DNA of 31,847 nt from DASYYE01 sp035946955. GTDB taxonomy: Bacteria; Actinomycetota; Actinomycetes; Streptosporangiales; Streptosporangiaceae. Made by a program: the position numbers and the translations under genes. This document shows, piece after piece, positions 6,404-14,241 of the stretch. Location: NCBI GenBank assembly GCA_035946955.1, contig DASYYE010000277.1, forward strand, positions 1 to 31,847. The letters are read 5' to 3'. The stretch's first letter is position 1. Each line of letters begins with the position of its first letter. The notes beneath the pieces are model-generated. The model ran no database searches. It saw only the letters and a program-made list of their open reading frames with translations, and was not told the DNA's origin.

Positions 6404-8347
6404 TCAGCCACCCGACATGGCGACGACGATGCCGATCTCGGTGCCGTCGCCTACCGGCGTCGCCAGCCCGTCGAGGTTGCGGATGTCGTCTTCGCCGACC
6501 GTGACCAGGAACGATGCGTCCACCTGCCCGCCCGGCAGCACCTGCTCGCCGAACTTGGGGTGCTCGGCCGCGACCAGCGCCAGCACTTCACCGACGGTCG
6601 CGGCACTGACCCTGATTTCGTCCGCTCCACCTACCAGCGGCATGAGCGGCCCGGGCACGCGCAGCAGCGCACCGGCCTGGGTTGCTCCGCCACGGTCTGC
6701 CTCGGGCGAGGAGGTGGCCAGCGCCCGCAGCTCGTCGTCCGTCAGCGTTTCGCAGAAGTCCCCGAACGTGAAGCCTTCCACGTGCCCGCCATCGGCCGCC
6801 GCACTGAGCCAGCCGCCAACCAGCCGCTCGATGACACCGTCCACCTCGTCGGTGGCCACCCGGCGCAGCAGCCGCCGCCCGATCGCCGACCGCTTGCCGA
6901 GACCGCCGCCGACGGTCAGGTCATAGGCCTCGACCCGTTCCCCGGTGTCGGGCCTGTTGGTGGTGGTCCCCTGCAGGCCGATCTCCCCGACCCAGTGCTG
7001 GGCGCAGGCGTGCGGGCAGCCGTCCAGGTGGATGGTGAGGTCGCCGATGCGCTCGGCCCCGTAGCGGGCGGTCAGGCCGCCGAGCATGTCCCGGAGCTTG
7101 TGCTTGGTGTCGGCCACTGAGTAGTTACAGAAGTTGTGGCTGGTGCAGGCGATCGACCGGGCGTACGCGCGTCCGGTGTCGGCGGGCATGCCCAGCTCCG
7201 CCAGCCGGTCCTTGACCTCCGCCACACGGTCGGTGGGCACGTTGGACAGGATGATGTTCTGCTGGCGGGTGAACCGCGCGTCGGCACCCAGTTCCTCCAG
7301 CAGCTCGCCGATGCCCGTGATCAGGGTGCCGGTCACCTGGCCGGAAGGGACCGGGACGCCGATGTGGCTCAGGCCGGGCTGCTTCTGGGCGTGGACCCCC
7401 ATGTGGTCGGCGTCGGCGGTGGGCTCCGGGGCGGTGCCGTCAGGGAGCTTGCGGCCCAGTTGTTCCTCGATCTTGGCGCGCACACCCTCGGGGCCGTAGT
7501 CGTCCATCATGAACTTGATCCGGGCCTTCGCCCGCGACACCCGGTAGCGGAGGTCGGTCTGCCAGGCGTTGGTCACCGCGCGCAGCACCTCGACCGCCTC
7601 GTCCATGGGCACGAAGACGCCCACATCGCGGGCGATCCGTGGCGTGTTCGCCATGCCGCCGCCGACCCGCAGCCCGAAGCCGGGCTGGCCGTCGGAGATG
7701 GTGCCGACCAGGGCGACATCATGGATGTCCGGGGCGTTGCACTGCGCCGGGCACGCCGAGATCGTGTACTTGTGCTTGCGCGGCAGGTTGGAGAAGTCCG
7801 GGTTGCCCCAGAAGTAGCTGGCCGCCGCCTGGATGACCGGGTTCGGGTCGAACGGCTCCGCCGCGGTCAGCCCAGCGACCGGGCAGCCGGTGATGTTGCG
7901 GACCGTGTCACCCTCGGCGCCACAGGTGGTGAGCCCGGCGGCCTCGATGGCGGCGAGCACCTCCGGCAGCATCTCCATCCGCACCCAGTGCAACTGGATC
8001 CCCTGCCGGGTGGTGAGCTCCGCCTCGTCCTTGCCGTACCCGCGGGCGATCGCCCCGAGCGCCTTGAGCTGGTCCGGCCGTACCAGGCCGTTGGCCACCT
8101 TGACCCGCACCATGAACGTGCCGATCTTCGGCTTGTCGTGCGCCAGGCCCCACCAGTGGAACCTGACCATGTCCTCTTCGGGGATGTCCTCGTAGCCACG
8201 CGCGATGAGCTCGGGCAGCTCGTCGCGGACGTGCAGCGGCGGCCGGTCCTGCTTGAGCCGCTCGATGGAGTTGCGCTTCAGGACGAGGTCCCAGTCCGGC
8301 TCGGGCCGGGCAGCGCGGCGCTCCCGGGTGGTCACAGGCGTAGACAT
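6404..8347 (-). CDS. sir: Siroheme sulfite reductase fused to a C-terminal CysO-like sulfur-carrier domain
   Basis: Ferredoxin-type sulfite (or nitrite) reductase that makes sulfide by a six-electron reduction. Residues ~20-550 are a NirA/Sir core. The siroheme/[4Fe-4S] ligands are C401 and C407 (CTSHNFC) and C444 and C448 (CPHAC), the expected C-x5-C...C-x3-C. The neighbouring APS reductase favours sulfite over nitrite. Residues 561-647 (bases 6407-6667) are an extra beta-grasp domain: LLRVPGPLMPLVGGADEI, TVGEVLALVAAEHP, then DDIRNLDGLATPVGDGTEI and a C-terminal MSGG. This closely matches Mycobacterium CysO (DEDVR...GLAT.IADGD...AVAGG) as I remember it. The family is normally ~550-570 aa; this is 647 aa. 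The ATG at 8347 has GGAGGG 7 nt upstream; an upstream in-frame start at 8404 lacks this. A Cys-rich leader peptide precedes the gene. Confidence 0.93.
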   Translation of the reverse strand: MSTPVTTRERRAARPEPDWDLVLKRNSIERLKQDRPPLHVRDELPELIARGYEDIPEEDMVRFHWWGLAHDKPKIGTFMVRVKVANGLVRPDQLKALGAIARGYGKDEAELTTRQGIQLHWVRMEMLPEVLAAIEAAGLTTCGAEGDTVRNITGCPVAGLTAAEPFDPNPVIQAAASYFWGNPDFSNLPRKHKYTISACPAQCNAPDIHDVALVGTISDGQPGFGLRVGGGMANTPRIARDVGVFVPMDEAVEVLRAVTNAWQTDLRYRVSRAKARIKFMMDDYGPEGVRAKIEEQLGRKLPDGTAPEPTADADHMGVHAQKQPGLSHIGVPVPSGQVTGTLITGIGELLEELGADARFTRQQNIILSNVPTDRVAEVKDRLAELGMPADTGRAYARSIACTSHNFCNYSVADTKHKLRDMLGGLTARYGAERIGDLTIHLDGCPHACAQHWVGEIGLQGTTTNRPDTGERVEAYDLTVGGGLGKRSAIGRRLLRRVATDEVDGVIERLVGGWLSAAADGGHVEGFTFGDFCETLTDDELRALATSSPEADRGGATQAGALLRVPGPLMPLVGGADEIRVSAATVGEVLALVAAEHPKFGEQVLPGGQVDASFLVTVGEDDIRNLDGLATPVGDGTEIGIVVAMSGG

Positions 8348-8403
8348 GAGAAACCCTCCAGAGGTCCGGTTGGGGGGCGAAGAGAGCAGGTTTTTGGCCG
8401 TCA

Positions 8404-8423
8404 CTGGCAGCGTGTAGCGCCAG
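8404..8423 (-). other. Possible hairpin in the sir leader
   Basis: In the 126-nt gap between the leader-peptide stop and the sir ATG, the arms CTGGC and GCCAG can pair around a 10-nt loop. Other short GC-rich pairings also exist here, so this is only a candidate attenuator element. No U-tract terminator is visible. Confidence 0.25.
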
Positions 8424-8473
8424 GCGGGCGGGTTGGAAAGCGATCTCGGACGCGGGTGGCCAGCAGAGCCGGC

Positions 8474-8569
8474 TCAGGCAGGAAGCCTCACACCACGGGC
8501 GGTACAGGCTGGCATACATCGACAGGGGATCATTGCCCCCACCAAGCCGCAGCACCGTGTGCGAATCAC
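8474..8569 (-). CDS. Cysteine-rich leader peptide (31 aa) upstream of sir
   Basis: Short reading frame starting at GTG 8569 and ending at TGA 8474, with cysteines at codons 6, 7, 16, 18 and 22 (RTRCCG and IPCRCMPAC), i.e. 5 of 31 codons. Nothing resembling a ribosome-binding site is needed: a -10 hexamer (TACCCT) ends exactly 6 nt before the GTG, so the mRNA would be leaderless. Cys-rich leaderless upstream ORFs are known in mycobacteria as cysteine-responsive attenuators of sulfur operons. The position before the sulfite reductase gene fits this role: ribosome stalling at Cys codons when cysteine is scarce would allow downstream expression. The peptide itself is probably not functional. An internal ATG at codon 13 is an alternative start that keeps three cysteines. 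Confidence 0.65.
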   Translation of the reverse strand: MIRTRCCGLVGAMIPCRCMPACTARGVRLPA

Positions 8570-8575
8570 TCCACC

Positions 8576-8604
8576 AGGGTAACCGGCGCCCGTGACAGGC
8601 ACAA
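8576..8604 (-). promoter_or_regulatory. Promoter of the leader peptide and sulfur operon
   Basis: On the minus strand TTGTGC (8604-8599), a 17-nt spacer and TACCCT (8581-8576) lie in promoter spacing. The predicted start is at 8569, the first base of the leader-peptide GTG. It sits directly after the lacI stop (8631), so the sulfur operon has its own promoter. Confidence 0.55.
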
Positions 8605-8630
8605 TCGCCAATTCTGGCAAGGGTGCCCAC

Positions 8631-9680
8631 TCAGCCATTACCTGGCGGGATCTCGCCGGAGCCGCGGGTGACCAGGCGGGTGGGAACCTCGACGGTCTCT
8701 GGCGTGCCGTCCGGGTCCCGGATCCGGTGCAGCAGCATCTGGGCGGCGAGCGTACCCAGCGCTGGAGGATCCTGTGCGATCACGCTGATGCCCGGGTCGA
8801 GGAGGTCGGCGAGCGGGACGTCGTCGAACCCGACATGGGCAACGCTGCGCTCCGCGCCAACAGCCTGCAGGGCCTTGCGGGCCCCGATGGTCAGCAGGTT
8901 CTGTGCGGTGAAGATCGCGGTCGGCGCGTGAGGACAGGCCAGCAGGTCGTGTGTTGCCTGCTCGGCTGACTGCTCGGAGTGCACGTCACGGCAGATGAGC
9001 CGTTCGTCGGGTTCGATCCCGGCCGCCCTCAGTGCCGTCAGGTAGCCCCGGTAGCGTTCGGCGGCCGTGTAGATGCGCCGGAGGTCCCCGAGGAAGCCGA
9101 TCCGGGTGTGCCCGGCCTCGACCAGGTGGGTAACGGCCAGCCGGGCACCGCCGGCGTTGTCGCTGATCACCGTGTCCGCGGCGATGGTGGGCGCGGGGCG
9201 GTCAGCGAAGACCACCTGTGTCCCACGCCGCAGTTCCGCCAGGAGGTAGCGGTGGTCGGAACCGCAGGGGACGATGATCAGCCCGTCAACCCGCCGCGCG
9301 CAGAACGCACCCAGGAGCGCCCGCTCCCGCACAGCGTCGCTGTCGGAGCTCGCGCACAGCACGAGACAGTCCTGCTGGCCCACGACGTTCTCGACCGCGC
9401 GGAGCAACTCCGCGGCGAACGGGTTCGCCACGTCCTCGAGGACGACTCCGATGGTCGCTGTGGGTTGCCCGGTGAGGCGCAGGTGCCGTGCTGTGACGTT
9501 GTGGCGATAGTCGAGCTTCTCGATGGCCGCCCACACGCGGGCTGTGCGCTCCGGGCTGACGCCGCCCCTGCCGTTGACCACGCGGGAGACTGTCATGACG
9601 CCGACCGCCGCCAGCGCAGCCACGTCGCGCATCGTGGGGTGGGCGCCTCCGGGCCGAACAGGATTGGGATCGTTCCCCAA
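8631..9680 (-). CDS. LacI-family transcriptional repressor of the adjacent polyol/sugar operon
   Basis: DNA-binding repressor with an N-terminal LacI helix-turn-helix (PTMRDVAALAAVGVMTVSRVVNG, residues 15-37) and a periplasmic-binding-protein-like sensor domain (TIGVVLEDVANPFAAELL, VDGLIIVPCGS, HTRIGFLGD, VAHVGFDDVPLADLLDPGI, TRLVTRGSG). I chose the TTG at 9680 because AGGAG lies 8 nt before it and because the Thr just before MRDVA is part of the HTH in this family, so the ATG at 9632 would cut the fold. An ATG at 9731 is also in frame. It is divergent from the transport operon, whose promoter region holds a GGTAACGTTACC palindrome typical of LacI operators. The inducer is probably the transported polyol or sugar. 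Confidence 0.92.
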   Translation of the reverse strand: MGNDPNPVRPGGAHPTMRDVAALAAVGVMTVSRVVNGRGGVSPERTARVWAAIEKLDYRHNVTARHLRLTGQPTATIGVVLEDVANPFAAELLRAVENVVGQQDCLVLCASSDSDAVRERALLGAFCARRVDGLIIVPCGSDHRYLLAELRRGTQVVFADRPAPTIAADTVISDNAGGARLAVTHLVEAGHTRIGFLGDLRRIYTAAERYRGYLTALRAAGIEPDERLICRDVHSEQSAEQATHDLLACPHAPTAIFTAQNLLTIGARKALQAVGAERSVAHVGFDDVPLADLLDPGISVIAQDPPALGTLAAQMLLHRIRDPDGTPETVEVPTRLVTRGSGEIPPGNG

Positions 9681-9759
9681 CCTCAGGTCTCCTGTCCTCA
9701 GGTATCGATCACCGGCCCTGTCTATCAGCATATACGTGTATCGATTTGGTGTCGGGGGG

Positions 9760-9789
9760 TTGACTGCCCGATGGCCTCAAGCGTACGGT
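9760..9789 (+). promoter_or_regulatory. Promoter of the polyol/sugar operon
   Basis: TTGACT (9760-9765), an 18-nt spacer and TACGGT (9784-9789) give a good sigma-70-type promoter. Transcription would start near 9796, about 95 nt before the binding-protein gene and just upstream of the LacI palindrome. Confidence 0.55.
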
Positions 9790-9801
9790 CAGGCCAAGCT
9801 C

Positions 9802-9813
9802 GGTAACGTTACC
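9802..9813. promoter_or_regulatory. Palindromic LacI-type operator
   Basis: GGTAACGTTACC is a perfect 12-bp palindrome with the central CpG typical of LacI-family operators. The outer CT/AG pairs extend it with one mismatch. It lies 6 nt downstream of the predicted transcription start, a repressing position, between the divergent lacI gene and the transport operon. Confidence 0.75.
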
Positions 9814-9890
9814 AAGGCGGGCGGCCGCCCATCACGTAGGTGAGCGACCCCTCCCTTGGATCCTTCTCATCGCTGCGGAGGGTTCGTTCC

Positions 9891-11261
9891 ATGAGCTATC
9901 CCCCACACAGGCTCCGCGTGCTCGGGGCAGTCTGCGGCGTCGCCGCACTGCTCGCGGCCGCGGCCGCCTGTTCGAGCGGCGGCTCGACCGCCAGCAGCGG
10001 CGCAGGCGTGGTGACCGTGGCCGTGGTGGCCAACCCACTGATCACCAACCAGATGGTGCCGCTCACCAAGTCCAACTTCGAAAAGCAGAACCCGGGGATC
10101 ACCGTCAAGTTCGCCACCTACACCGAGGGTGACCTGAGGGCGGCGATCGAACGGGACGTCAGCACCCATACCAATTCATTCAACGTCATCATGATCGGCC
10201 CGTACGAGACGCCGCTGTTCGCCAAGAACGGCTGGCTGGACAACCTGTCCACACAGTTCATCGCGAAGACGCCGAGTTATGACGCGGGCGACCTGCTGCC
10301 GCCGATCGCGAAGGCGCTGTCGTACAAGGGCAGCCTGTACGCGGTGCCGTTCTACGGCGAGTCGTCGATGGTGTTCTACCGCAAGGACATGTTCGCCAAG
10401 GCCCACCTGACCATGCCGTTGCACCCGACCTGGACCCAGGTCCAGGGCTTCGCCGCCAAACTCAACCAGCCCGGCAAGGTGGCCGGGATCTGCCTGCGCG
10501 GCCTCGCGGGCTGGGGGGACAACATGGCCTCCCTCGACACGGTCGTCAACACCTTCGGCGGCCAGTGGTTCAACATGAACTGGCAGCCGCAGCTCACCTC
10601 GCCCGCGTTCGAGAACGCCACCAACTTCTACGTCAACCTCATCCACCACTACGGCGAGTCCGGGGCCGCCAACGACAGCTTCAACCAGCTACTGACCCTG
10701 TACGGCCAGGGCAAGTGCGCGATGTGGTACGACGCGACGGTGGCGGCGACCTCCATCGCTGGCGGCTTCCCGTCCGTGTACAAGAACACCGGCTATGCCT
10801 TCGCCCCCGTGGACGTCACCAGGTCCTCCGGGTGGCTGTGGACCTGGGCACTGGGCATCCCCAAGGGCGTCTCGAACCAGACCGACGCCTGGAAGTTCGT
10901 GTCCTGGGCGACCTCGAAGTCCTACGACGGCCTGGTCGCGGCCAAGTACGGGTGGGCCGCAGTCCCACCGGGCACCCGGACCTCCCTGTACTCGACCCCG
11001 AAGTACCAGCAGGCAGCCAAGGCGTTCGCCTCCATCACCATCGCCTCGATCGACTCGGTAGACCCACTGCACCCGACGCTGCACCCCGTGCCCTACGTCG
11101 GCATCCAGTACGTGGATATCCCGCAGTTCGAGGGCCTGGGCTTGCAGGTCGCCCAACAGATCGCAGCGGCGATCGCCGGCACTGAGAGCGTCAGCCAGGC
11201 CCTGAAGACAAGCCAGACCGACGCCTCCCAATTCAGCCCACAGCAACTGTCCGGCGGCTAG
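9891..11261 (+). CDS. Extracellular solute-binding lipoprotein of a polyol/sugar ABC transporter
   Basis: Family-1 (MalE-like) substrate-binding protein, 456 aa. It has a signal sequence (residues ~8-26) ending in a lipobox with the modified cysteine at 27 (AAAAC27SSGG), so the mature protein is anchored to the outer face of the membrane. Binding-protein features include VPLTKSNFEKQNPGITVKFATYTEG, YAVPFYGESSMVFYRKDMF and TLYGQGKCAMWYDATVAATS. The ATG at 9891 has GGAGG 10 nt upstream; an earlier in-frame ATG at 9840 would put a polar stretch before the signal sequence. The dehydrogenase and PfkB kinase downstream suggest a polyol such as sorbitol or mannitol, as in SmoE/MtlE systems, but the sequence alone does not prove the substrate. 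Confidence 0.92.
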   Translation: MSYPPHRLRVLGAVCGVAALLAAAAACSSGGSTASSGAGVVTVAVVANPLITNQMVPLTKSNFEKQNPGITVKFATYTEGDLRAAIERDVSTHTNSFNVIMIGPYETPLFAKNGWLDNLSTQFIAKTPSYDAGDLLPPIAKALSYKGSLYAVPFYGESSMVFYRKDMFAKAHLTMPLHPTWTQVQGFAAKLNQPGKVAGICLRGLAGWGDNMASLDTVVNTFGGQWFNMNWQPQLTSPAFENATNFYVNLIHHYGESGAANDSFNQLLTLYGQGKCAMWYDATVAATSIAGGFPSVYKNTGYAFAPVDVTRSSGWLWTWALGIPKGVSNQTDAWKFVSWATSKSYDGLVAAKYGWAAVPPGTRTSLYSTPKYQQAAKAFASITIASIDSVDPLHPTLHPVPYVGIQYVDIPQFEGLGLQVAQQIAAAIAGTESVSQALKTSQTDASQFSPQQLSGG

Positions 11262-11283
11262 TGCCGCGCTGGCCGCACAAGCG

Positions 11284-11326
11284 GGATGGGGCCCCGGGAA
11301 ACACCGAGCCCACCGGGGCCCCATCC
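11284..11326 (+). terminator. Intercistronic stem-loop between binding protein and permease genes
   Basis: A perfect 14-bp GC-rich stem (GGATGGGGCCCCGG / CCGGGGCCCCATCC) with a 15-nt loop lies 23 nt after the binding-protein stop and 43 nt before the first permease. By analogy with malE-malF it probably protects or partly terminates the transcript, giving more binding protein than permease. Confidence 0.7.
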
Positions 11327-11368
11327 GTCTCCACAAGAGATAGGCAGAGCGAGTAGGAGGGGAATCCC

Positions 11369-12313
11369 GTGGCGGTTCTCGAAGGAGTCACGGCGCCGCC
11401 CGCCAGAGTCCGCGCCCGGCCGCGCCGAACTGCCCGCCGGGAACGGTGGCTGCGGCGCCTCCCGCTGCTGCCCGCCTTGATCTACGTGGTGGTCGTCACC
11501 CAGATCCCGTTCGTGCTGACACTGTGGTACAGCTTCCAGAACTGGTACCTGTACAGCAACACGCCCGCGCGGTTCGCCGGGCTCGCCAACTATGTGCGGG
11601 TGTTCACCAATGCGGCGTTCCGGGCCTCGCTGGTGCGCTCGGTGGTCATGACGGTCATCGCCGTTCTGCTCGCGATGGCACTGGGCATCGCCCTCGCGGT
11701 GCTGCTGGACCGGAAGTTCTTCGGGCGCGGCCTGGCCCGGACGCTGATCATCACCCCGTTCCTGGTCATGCCCGCGGCTGCGGCCCTGGTGTGGGCGGGG
11801 CCGATGCTCGACGTGAACTACGGGCTGCTGAACTACCTGCTGGCGCCGTTCGGCGTCAACCACGTGGCCTGGGCCAGCACGCACCCGCTTGGGTCGGTCA
11901 TCGTGGTCATGGTCTGGCAGTGGACGCCCTTCATGACTCTGATCGTGCTGGCGGGCCTGCAGAGCCAGCCACTGGACACCCTGGAAGCGGCCAAGGTCGA
12001 CGGCGCCGGCGCCTGGGCGACATTCCGCCAGCTCACCATCCCCCACCTGCGTCCCTACATCGAGCTTGGCATCCTGCTCGGCGCGATCTACCTGGTCAAC
12101 ACGTTCGACGTGATCAGGTTGATGACCCAGGGAGGCCCGGGGGCCGCGACCACCAACCTCCCCTACCAGCTCTACGAACAGGCGTTCACACAGTTCGACA
12201 TCGGTGACGCGGCCGCCGCTGGCGTGGTCACCGTAATCCTCACGATCATCGCCGCCACGTTCGCACTGCGGCTGTTCGCCAACGTGTTCCGGTTCGAGGA
12301 GGCACGGGGATGA
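11369..12313 (+). CDS. Polyol/sugar ABC transporter permease (MalF type)
   Basis: First inner-membrane permease, 314 aa. After a basic N-terminus (ARPRRTARRERWLRR) there are six predicted membrane segments, starting with LLPALIYVVVVTQIPFVLTLWYSF. The loop that contacts the ATPase (EAA motif) reads LEAAKVDGAGAWATFRQLTIPHLRPYI, with the conserved EAA...G. The GTG start has a strong AGGAGGGG 8 nt upstream. It overlaps the second permease by 4 bp (ATGA). There is no ATPase gene in this operon, so a shared MsiK/UgpC-like ATPase encoded elsewhere is expected, as in many actinobacteria. Confidence 0.93.
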   Translation: MAVLEGVTAPPARVRARPRRTARRERWLRRLPLLPALIYVVVVTQIPFVLTLWYSFQNWYLYSNTPARFAGLANYVRVFTNAAFRASLVRSVVMTVIAVLLAMALGIALAVLLDRKFFGRGLARTLIITPFLVMPAAAALVWAGPMLDVNYGLLNYLLAPFGVNHVAWASTHPLGSVIVVMVWQWTPFMTLIVLAGLQSQPLDTLEAAKVDGAGAWATFRQLTIPHLRPYIELGILLGAIYLVNTFDVIRLMTQGGPGAATTNLPYQLYEQAFTQFDIGDAAAAGVVTVILTIIAATFALRLFANVFRFEEARG

Positions 12314-13170
12314 CTGTCTTGCCGGCAAGGCCGCCAACACGGCTGGGACGCAGCGGCTTGACCCGCTGGGCGGGACACACCGGGTGGGCGGTCCTCGCGT
12401 GGGTGGTCGCGATCGCGTTCTTCCTGCCCGTCCTGTGGATGGTCATCACGGCGTTCAAGCCGGAGTCCGCGGCAGAGACCTGGCCGCCCCGTTTCGTGTT
12501 CAAGCCGACGACGTCGGAGTTCCACGCGGCGTTCGCCAACATCGGGCCCTACCTGACGCACTCGGTGACAGCCACAGTGGTCTCCACACTGCTGGTCCTG
12601 CTGCTGGCCGTCCCCGCTGCCTACGCCCTGGCCGTGCACCCGGTCCGGCGCTGGCGCGACGCGATGTTCTTCTTCATCTCTACGAAGATGCTGCCGATCG
12701 TGGCCGCGATCGTCCCGCTGTACGTCATCGCCGTCCACATCCACATACTCGACACCCTGTGGCTGCTGATCATCCTCTACACCGCGATGAACCTGCCGCT
12801 CGCGGTCTGGATGATCCGCTCGTTCATGCTGGAGGTGCCCCACGAGGTGCTGGAGGCGGCCCGGCTGGATGGCGCGGGCCGTATCCGGGAGATGAGCCGG
12901 GTGATCGTTCCGCTGATCATGCCGGGGCTCGTGTCCACCGCGCTCATCTGCGTCATCTTCGCGTGGAACGAACTGTTCCTCGCGATCAACCTCACGACCA
13001 CGAACGCCCCCACCGTCCCGGTGTTCCTGGTGAGTTCCATCAGCCAGGAGGGACTGTTCATCGCGCACCTGTCGGCGGCGGCCACCATCGCCTCGGTCCC
13101 GGTGATCGTCGTTGGCTGGGTGGCCCAGCGCTCGCTGGTCCGGGGCCTCTCGATGGGGGCTATCAAGTAG
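12310..13170 (+). CDS. Polyol/sugar ABC transporter permease (MalG type)
   Basis: Second permease, 286 aa, with six predicted membrane segments (first AVLAWVVAIAFFLPVLWMVI, residues ~28-48) and the EAA loop LEAARLDGAGRIREMSRVIVPLI. The MalG-type features include TAFKPESAAE after the first helix and the closing QRSLVRGLSMGAIK, a characteristic C-terminal end of this group. The ATG lies in the 4-bp overlap with the previous permease. It forms the heterodimeric membrane channel with that gene's product. Confidence 0.93.
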   Translation: MTVLPARPPTRLGRSGLTRWAGHTGWAVLAWVVAIAFFLPVLWMVITAFKPESAAETWPPRFVFKPTTSEFHAAFANIGPYLTHSVTATVVSTLLVLLLAVPAAYALAVHPVRRWRDAMFFFISTKMLPIVAAIVPLYVIAVHIHILDTLWLLIILYTAMNLPLAVWMIRSFMLEVPHEVLEAARLDGAGRIREMSRVIVPLIMPGLVSTALICVIFAWNELFLAINLTTTNAPTVPVFLVSSISQEGLFIAHLSAAATIASVPVIVVGWVAQRSLVRGLSMGAIK

Positions 13171-13208
13171 GCAAAACCCGGTACCGCCTTATCGACCCGG
13201 GAGGACTC

Positions 13209-14201
13209 ATGCGTGCCGTTGTGGTGGAGCGTCCTGGCAGCTTCCAGGTGGCCGAGGTACCTGACCCTGTGCCAGGGCACGGCGAGGTCATCGTCAAGGT
13301 GGACTGCTGTGGGATCTGCGGCACTGACCTGCACATCCTGGCGGGCGAGTTCCCCCCCACGCCCTACCCCATCACGCCCGGGCACGAGTTCGCCGGAGTG
13401 GTGGTGGCACGTGGCCCCGGCGTAAGACCCGACCTGCCTGAAGGCGCACGGGTCGCGGTCGACCCGAACATGGCATGCCGCTGGTGCCGGCAGTGCCGGG
13501 CCGGGCGGGAAAACCTCTGCGAAAACTACGCGGCGGTGGGCGTTACGGTCAGCGGCGCGTTCGCTGAGTATGTGGCGGCACCGGCGGTGAACGCTTACCG
13601 GCTGCCGGACTACCTCGACGGGCAGCACGGGGCAATGGCCGAACCGCTGTCATGCGCGGTCCACGGGCTGCGCCGGCTGGGTCCAGTCCTCGGCGACCCG
13701 GTCGTGCTGGTCGGCGCCGGCACCATGGGCCTGCTGCTCCTGCAACTGCTGCGCCTAGCCGGGGCCGGGGACATTGCCGTAGTGGACCGAGTCCCGGAGC
13801 GACTCGATGTGGCGGGCAAGCTGGGGGCCACCCAGGTGGTCACGGACACTGGAGCGCTCGCCGGGGCGCGCTTCAGCGTCGCGGTCGACGCGACCGGCGT
13901 GCCTGCGGCGGTCGAGGCCGCGCTCGGCCTGCTGGACCGGGGCGGGCGGTTGCTGGTCTTCGGCGTGTCCCCGGCCGAGGCCGCGATCAGCGTCTCACCC
14001 TTCCGTGTCTACAACGACGAGCTCACGATCGTCGGGTCCATGGCAGTCCTGCGCAGCTTCGGGCAGGCGGTCGACCTGCTTGCCAGCGGGGCGGTCAACG
14101 CGCGCCCGCTGCTGGCAGAACCCCTGCCGCTGGAGCGCTTCAGCGAGGCGGTGGCCCGGGTGCGGGAAGGCCAGGGGGTGAAATGGCACATCCGGCCGTG
14201 A
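13209..14201 (+). CDS. Zinc-dependent medium-chain dehydrogenase (polyol/sorbitol dehydrogenase-like)
   Basis: NAD(P)-dependent oxidation of an alcohol, probably the imported polyol to a ketose. Catalytic zinc ligands are C37 (GICGTDLH) and H59-E60 (GHEF). Structural zinc ligands are C90, C93, C96 and C104. The nucleotide fold shows VVLVGAGTMGLL (residues 165-176), followed by an acidic VVDRVPERLDVAGKLGA, which suggests NAD+ over NADP+. The ATG at 13209 has GGGAGG 5 nt upstream. At 330 aa it is normal for the family. It lies 38 bp after the permease and clearly belongs to the operon. The last bases, TGGCACATCCGGCCGTGA, recur almost exactly at the end of the next gene. Confidence 0.92.
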   Translation: MRAVVVERPGSFQVAEVPDPVPGHGEVIVKVDCCGICGTDLHILAGEFPPTPYPITPGHEFAGVVVARGPGVRPDLPEGARVAVDPNMACRWCRQCRAGRENLCENYAAVGVTVSGAFAEYVAAPAVNAYRLPDYLDGQHGAMAEPLSCAVHGLRRLGPVLGDPVVLVGAGTMGLLLLQLLRLAGAGDIAVVDRVPERLDVAGKLGATQVVTDTGALAGARFSVAVDATGVPAAVEAALGLLDRGGRLLVFGVSPAEAAISVSPFRVYNDELTIVGSMAVLRSFGQAVDLLASGAVNARPLLAEPLPLERFSEAVARVREGQGVKWHIRP

Positions 14202-14241
14202 CGACCAGCGCCGGCCCCCAGTCCCCCGCCCAGGCCGGGGA

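Noticed and set aside
5577..6926. Long open frame on the plus strand opposite cysH and the end of sir
   Set aside because: High-GC coding DNA keeps antisense frames open; the translation is low-complexity (His/Asp/Val/Gly) without family motifs, and the minus-strand genes are certain.
8348..8630. Possible riboswitch (SAM or cobalamin) upstream of sir
   Set aside because: I could not find the conserved core of either class; the Cys-rich leader peptide accounts for the region better.
7136..8671. 511-codon plus-strand open frame opposite sir
   Set aside because: Antisense shadow of the reductase with no recognisable domain; it would also span the sir promoter region.
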